Origin: Acanthornis magna
Lineage: Eukaryota > Chordata > Aves > Passeriformes > Acanthizidae
DNA: 64,000 nucleotides
Direction: 5' to 3'
Assembly: GCA_036785705.1 (NCBI GenBank)
Contig: JAWUZG010001148.1
Location: forward strand, 26,916-90,915
Position 1 is the first letter of the stretch. Every line of letters begins with the position of its first letter. Position numbers and translations under genes: made by a program. Under the pieces are notes generated by a model. The model did no database searches, was not told the DNA's origin, and was given only the letters and a program-made list of their open reading frames with translations. Positions 61,601 through 64,000 of this stretch are shown here, in pieces.

Positions 61601-64000
61601 ATTGGGGGACCATGGGCATGGGGACAGGGGTGGGAGGGCACACAGGTGACACTGCACACAATGACGGGGTGTTGTTGTGAGGTGACACCGCACAGGGTGA
61701 CAGGGATGGGAGGGGACACAGGTGACACCACACACAGGTGACACTGCACACAATGACAGGGGTGTGAGGGCACACAGGTGACACTGTACACAGGGACAGG
61801 GCTGTGAGGGCACACGGGTGACACCGCACACAGGTGACACCACACACGGGGACAGGGGTGTTGTGAGGTGACACTGCACAGGGTGACAGGGCTGTGATGG
61901 CACGCAGGTGACACTGCACACGGTGACAGGAGTGTGAGGGGACACAGGTGACACCGCACACAGGTGACACCACACACAGGGACAGGGGCGTGATGGCACA
62001 CAGGTGACACCGCACACAATGACAGGAGTGTGAGGGCACACGGGTGACACCGCGCACGGGGACAGGGCTGTGAGGGCACACAGGTGACACCGCACACAGG
62101 TGACACCGCACACAATGACAGGGGTGTGAGAGCACACGGGTGACACTGCACACAGGTGACACTGCACACAATGACAGGAGTGTGAGGGCACACAGGTGAC
62201 ACCGCACAGGGTGACAGGAGTGTGAGGGCACACAGGTGACACCGCGCACGGGGACAGGGGTGTTGTGAGGTGACATTGCACAGGGTGACAGGAGTGTGAG
62301 GGCACACGGGTGACACCGCGCACGGGGACAGGGCTGTGAAGGCACACAGGTGACACCACACACAGGTGACACCGCACACAATGACAGGGGTGTGAGGGCA
62401 CACAGGTGACACCGCACAGGGTGACAGGGCTGTGATGGCACACAGGTGACACTGTACACAGGGACAGGGCTGTGAGGGCACACAGGTGACACCGCACACA
62501 ATGACAGGAGTGTGATGGCACGGAGGTGACACCGCACACGGGGACAGGGCTGTGATGGCACGCAGGTGACACCGCACACAGGTGACACCGCACACAATGA
62601 CAGGAGTGTGATGGCACGGAGGTGACACCGCACACGGGGACAGGGCTGTGAGGGCACACAGGTGACACTGCACACAGGGACAGGGCTGTTGTGAGGTGAC
62701 ACTGCACAGGGTGACAGGGCTGTGATGGCACACAGGTGACACTGTACACAGGGACAGGGCTGTGAGGGCACACGGGTGACACCGCACACAGGTGACACCA
62801 CACACGGGGACAGGGGTGTTGTGAGGTGACACTGCACAGGGTGACAGGGCTGTGATGGCACGCAGGTGACACTGCACACGGTGACAGGAGTGTGAGGGGA
62901 CACAGGTGACACCGCACACAGGTGACACCACACACAGGGACAGGGGTGTGATGGCACACAGGTGACACCGCACACAATGACAGGAGTGTGAGGGCACACG
63001 GGTGACACCGCGCACGGGGACAGGGCTGTGAGGGCACACGGATGACACCGTGCACGGGGACAGGGCTGTCCCCAGGCTGTCCCCACCCGTCGGGGTGGCC
63101 GCTGGCCGCCATGGCGCGGCCCTGCTCGGCCAGCAGCTCCACGGTGCCACCATAGTCGCGCAGCTCCTGCTCCAGCCCCAGGTGCCTGCTCAGCATGGCC
63201 TGCGCGCCCGGCTCGTCCTGGGGACAGCGAGGGGACAGGGGTGTCACCCCGCAGGGACCCCCCCAGACCCCTCGGACCCCCCCACAGTCCCTCCCCTGAC
63301 ACCCCCAGATGCTCTGAGAGGTGCCCCGACCCCCACAGACAGACAATCCCCCCCCCCCATAGGCCACTCCCGGTCCCACTGACCCCCCCCAGACCCCCAT
63401 AGACCCTTCCAGACCCCCATAGACCCCCCCAAACCCCCCGGAAATCCCCCAGACCCCCACAGACCCCCCCAAACCCCCATAGACCCCCCCAACCCCCCCG
63501 GAAATCCCCCAGACCCCCATAGACCCCCCCCAGACCCCCATAGACCCCCCCAAACCCCCCGGAAATCCCCCAGACCCCCATAGACCCCCCCAGACCCCCA
63601 CTGACCCCCCCATAGGCCCCCCAATCCCTCCCTGCAGCCCCCCAGACCCCTTCATACACCACCCAGCACCCCCTGCGACCCCCCAAATCCCTCCCCACAG
63701 AACCCCTGGGACCCCCAAATCACTCCCCACTGCCCCCCATAGCCTCCATAGACCCCCCAATCCCTCCCCACAGCACCCCGGGACCCTCCAGACACCCACA
63801 GACCCCCCAAATCCCACCCCACAGAACCCCCAGACCCCCCCCAGACCCCCATAGACCCCCAAATCCCTCCCCACAGCTCCCCAGACCCCCCATAGACCCC
63901 AATCCTTCCCCCCAGAGCCCCCCAGACCCCCATAGACCCCCAGTCCCTCCCCCCAGAGCCCCCCAGACCCCCCATAGATCCCCAAATACCTCCCCACAGC
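49688..64000 (-). CDS. SPTBN2: SPTBN2 (beta-III spectrin), C-terminal part; continues beyond the window
   Basis: Exons in transcript order: 63217-63087, 60953-60749, 59652-59278, 56075-55831, 54782-54644, 54086-54002, 53366-53170, 52701-52541, 52352-52277, 52183-52035, 50768-50595, 50103-50061, 49909-49688. Phases match at every junction, giving 733 residues of the C-terminal third. Spectrin repeats are recognised by LEQWISEREVVAASRELGQD, REFSRDTGGLGQERVDAAN, LRLWMDGMHLQLQARERPRD, AAELLIQQHQGLRAELEAR and RWQDKLDWLQTVLEVLVF. A charged linker LEEKERQRRQEEEEEARKK and a Pro-rich segment follow. CRKQELEAPGKRATNRSWQS then opens the PH domain (YCVLRGGSLSVFKD, YRKRKHVFRLGLSDGKEFLF). The tail ends KRFSFFKKNK. 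Known role: actin-cross-linking membrane skeleton with alpha spectrin, Purkinje cell transporter anchoring. Assignment to SPTBN2 rather than another beta spectrin rests mainly on synteny next to RBM4. The introns are minisatellites throughout. Confidence 0.94.
50110..50590 (-). repeat. CCCCCATTTTTCCC simple repeat, SPTBN2 penultimate intron region
   Basis: Alternating C runs and T runs (CCCCATTTTTCCC, CCCCACATCCCCC) fill the intron inside the PH domain coding region. Glu/Gly/Lys frames on the opposite strand are shadows. Confidence 0.85.
50769..51780 (-). repeat. Exon-edge minisatellite: 13-14 copies of the SPTBN2 PH exon acceptor and first codons
   Basis: Units of about 68-78 bp contain GACGCAGCCCAGGCTCTGCC and AGGACCTGGGGGG. 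On the minus strand this is acceptor CCCCCAG followed by GTCCTGGCAGAGCCTGGGC, a copy of the PH exon start (SWQSLYCVL in the gene, SWQSLGCVL in the copies). The rest of the unit is TCACAGGGGGGGTTTAGGGG filler. Confidence 0.9.
53440..53910 (-). repeat. About 62-bp minisatellite, SPTBN2 intron
   Basis: Seven units of CACCCTGGGCACAGAAAGG, GGACACGGGCACAGGGACC and CCCCTCTGTCACCCCTGACC type. The flanking exons are not copied here. Confidence 0.88.
54090..54640 (-). repeat. GGGGACACGGGGTCAGTGG and related repeats, SPTBN2 intron
   Basis: Two sub-arrays: 54090-54230 (about 36-bp units) and 54235-54600, where a block of about 180 bp containing GGGACAAGAGGACGTGGCTA is present twice. Confidence 0.8.
54890..55825 (-). 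repeat. CCCCACATCCCCAGGGCTGT minisatellite, SPTBN2 intron
   Basis: Units of about 45-75 bp contain CTGTCCCCGCGGTGTCCCC and CATGTCCCCAGACTGTCCCC. The long Pro/Cys/Val open frames on both strands are repeat artefacts. Confidence 0.88.
56076..58590 (-). repeat. Exon-edge minisatellite: about 26 copies of an SPTBN2 exon acceptor plus its first 11 codons
   Basis: Each unit (64-127 bp, often 76) carries GCGCGCTGCGGCCTCCTGCA and CGGCTGTCACCTGCGGGGAC. On the minus strand that is acceptor CCCCGCAG followed by codons for VTAVQEAAARL, the true exon start at 56075. Filler is GGTGGGACAGGTGTGACATG. Copies are nearly identical over the exon part and diverge towards 58590. Confidence 0.93.
58690..59277 (-). 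repeat. Three extra copies of the 3' end of the 125-codon SPTBN2 exon with donors
   Basis: Blocks near 58811-58885, 58979-59050 and 59125-59197 repeat the end of the exon 59278-59652 (minus strand: GLERQHRAFEHDVQALSTQ then GTGAGG). Copies read GLERQHCAFEHKVQSLSAQ and similar, stay in frame, and each ends with a GT donor. They are separated by TCCCTGTCCCCTCACCTG filler. Confidence 0.88.
59655..60640 (-). repeat. About 100-bp minisatellite, SPTBN2 intron
   Basis: Units contain GGACATGGGACAGGTGAGGG, GACAGGACAGGGGGGCTCTC and GGGGACATCCCTGGGGATAG. No exon edge is recognised in the unit. Confidence 0.85.
60955..61640 (-). repeat. About 47-bp minisatellite, SPTBN2 intron
   Basis: Units of GGGGACAGCAGGGTCACCC, AGGGGACACGGGGACAGAGG and GGTCACCCGGGGGACATCAT type begin directly at the exon acceptor (60953). 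The array passes into the next array near 61640. Confidence 0.88.
61640..63065 (-). repeat. About 40-bp minisatellite with higher-order structure, SPTBN2 intron
   Basis: Units of GGCACACAGGTGACACCGCA, CACAATGACAGGAGTGTGAG and CACGGGGACAGGGCTGTGAG type. A block of about 280 bp (61755-62040) recurs almost unchanged at about 62715-63005. A 816-residue antisense-looking frame here is repeat-derived. Confidence 0.9.
63260..64000 (-). repeat. C-rich minisatellite at the window end, SPTBN2 intron
   Basis: Units of GACCCCCATAGACCCCCCC and AAACCCCCCGGAAATCCCCC (35-45 bp) run to the last base. No further exon of SPTBN2 is recognised before the window ends. Confidence 0.85.

Noticed and set aside
61440..63997. 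Minus-strand frames of 750-820 codons with CHLCAVSPV-type repeats
   Set aside because: They arise from the 40-bp GGTGACACCGCACACA array in an SPTBN2 intron and run through a real exon in the wrong phase.

Overview
This window is vertebrate nuclear DNA, most likely from a bird microchromosome (inference). It is extremely GC-rich and gene-dense. Introns are short and almost every one is filled with a tandem minisatellite. The gene set corresponds to human chromosome 11q13: SCYL1, TRPT1, EHBP1L1, ZNRD2, RBM4, CCS, RBM14, a second RBM4, and SPTBN2. Genes of this kind were long missing from bird assemblies because of their base composition. Products were assigned by translating exons between GT/AG sites, checking that the reading phase is continuous across junctions, and comparing with remembered human proteins. 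No database search was run.

Layout. Bases 1-60 are the 3' tail of an unidentified plus-strand gene. SCYL1 (+, CDS 596-9031) is followed within about 230 bp by TRPT1 (+, 9265-14802). EHBP1L1 (-, 24904-15209) converges on TRPT1, and ZNRD2 (-, 27391-25746) lies upstream of it. Next come RBM4 copy A (-, 30885-28279), a divergent CpG promoter, a domesticated HARBI1-like gene (+, 31996-33820), CCS (+, 34916-37520), RBM14 (+, 37893-42538), RBM4 copy B (-, 46992-44853) and the 3' part of SPTBN2 (-, 49688 to beyond 64000).

No operon-like logic applies; these are independent housekeeping, RNA-processing and cytoskeletal genes. RBM14 and the two RBM4 paralogues are related RRM proteins involved in splicing and transcription. 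EHBP1L1 (Rab8/Rab10 effector), SCYL1 (COPI traffic) and SPTBN2 (membrane skeleton) all act in membrane organisation. CCS loads copper into SOD1 and TRPT1 removes the splice-junction 2'-phosphate from tRNA.

The most unusual signal is a recurring architecture that I call exon-edge minisatellites. In at least eight introns of five genes, a copied unit spans a real splice junction, so the intron carries from one to about 26 decoy copies of the exon end together with its splice site. Other notable points are: near-complete gene conversion between the two RBM4 copies; a HARBI1-like protein that has lost all three DDE catalytic acids; five CACGTG boxes in about 85 bp before TRPT1; a MEF2 site beside a CArG box in EHBP1L1 intron 1; and a likely homopolymer frame problem in the EHBP1L1 C2 domain. 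No tRNA, rRNA, CRISPR array, virus or intact transposon was seen.
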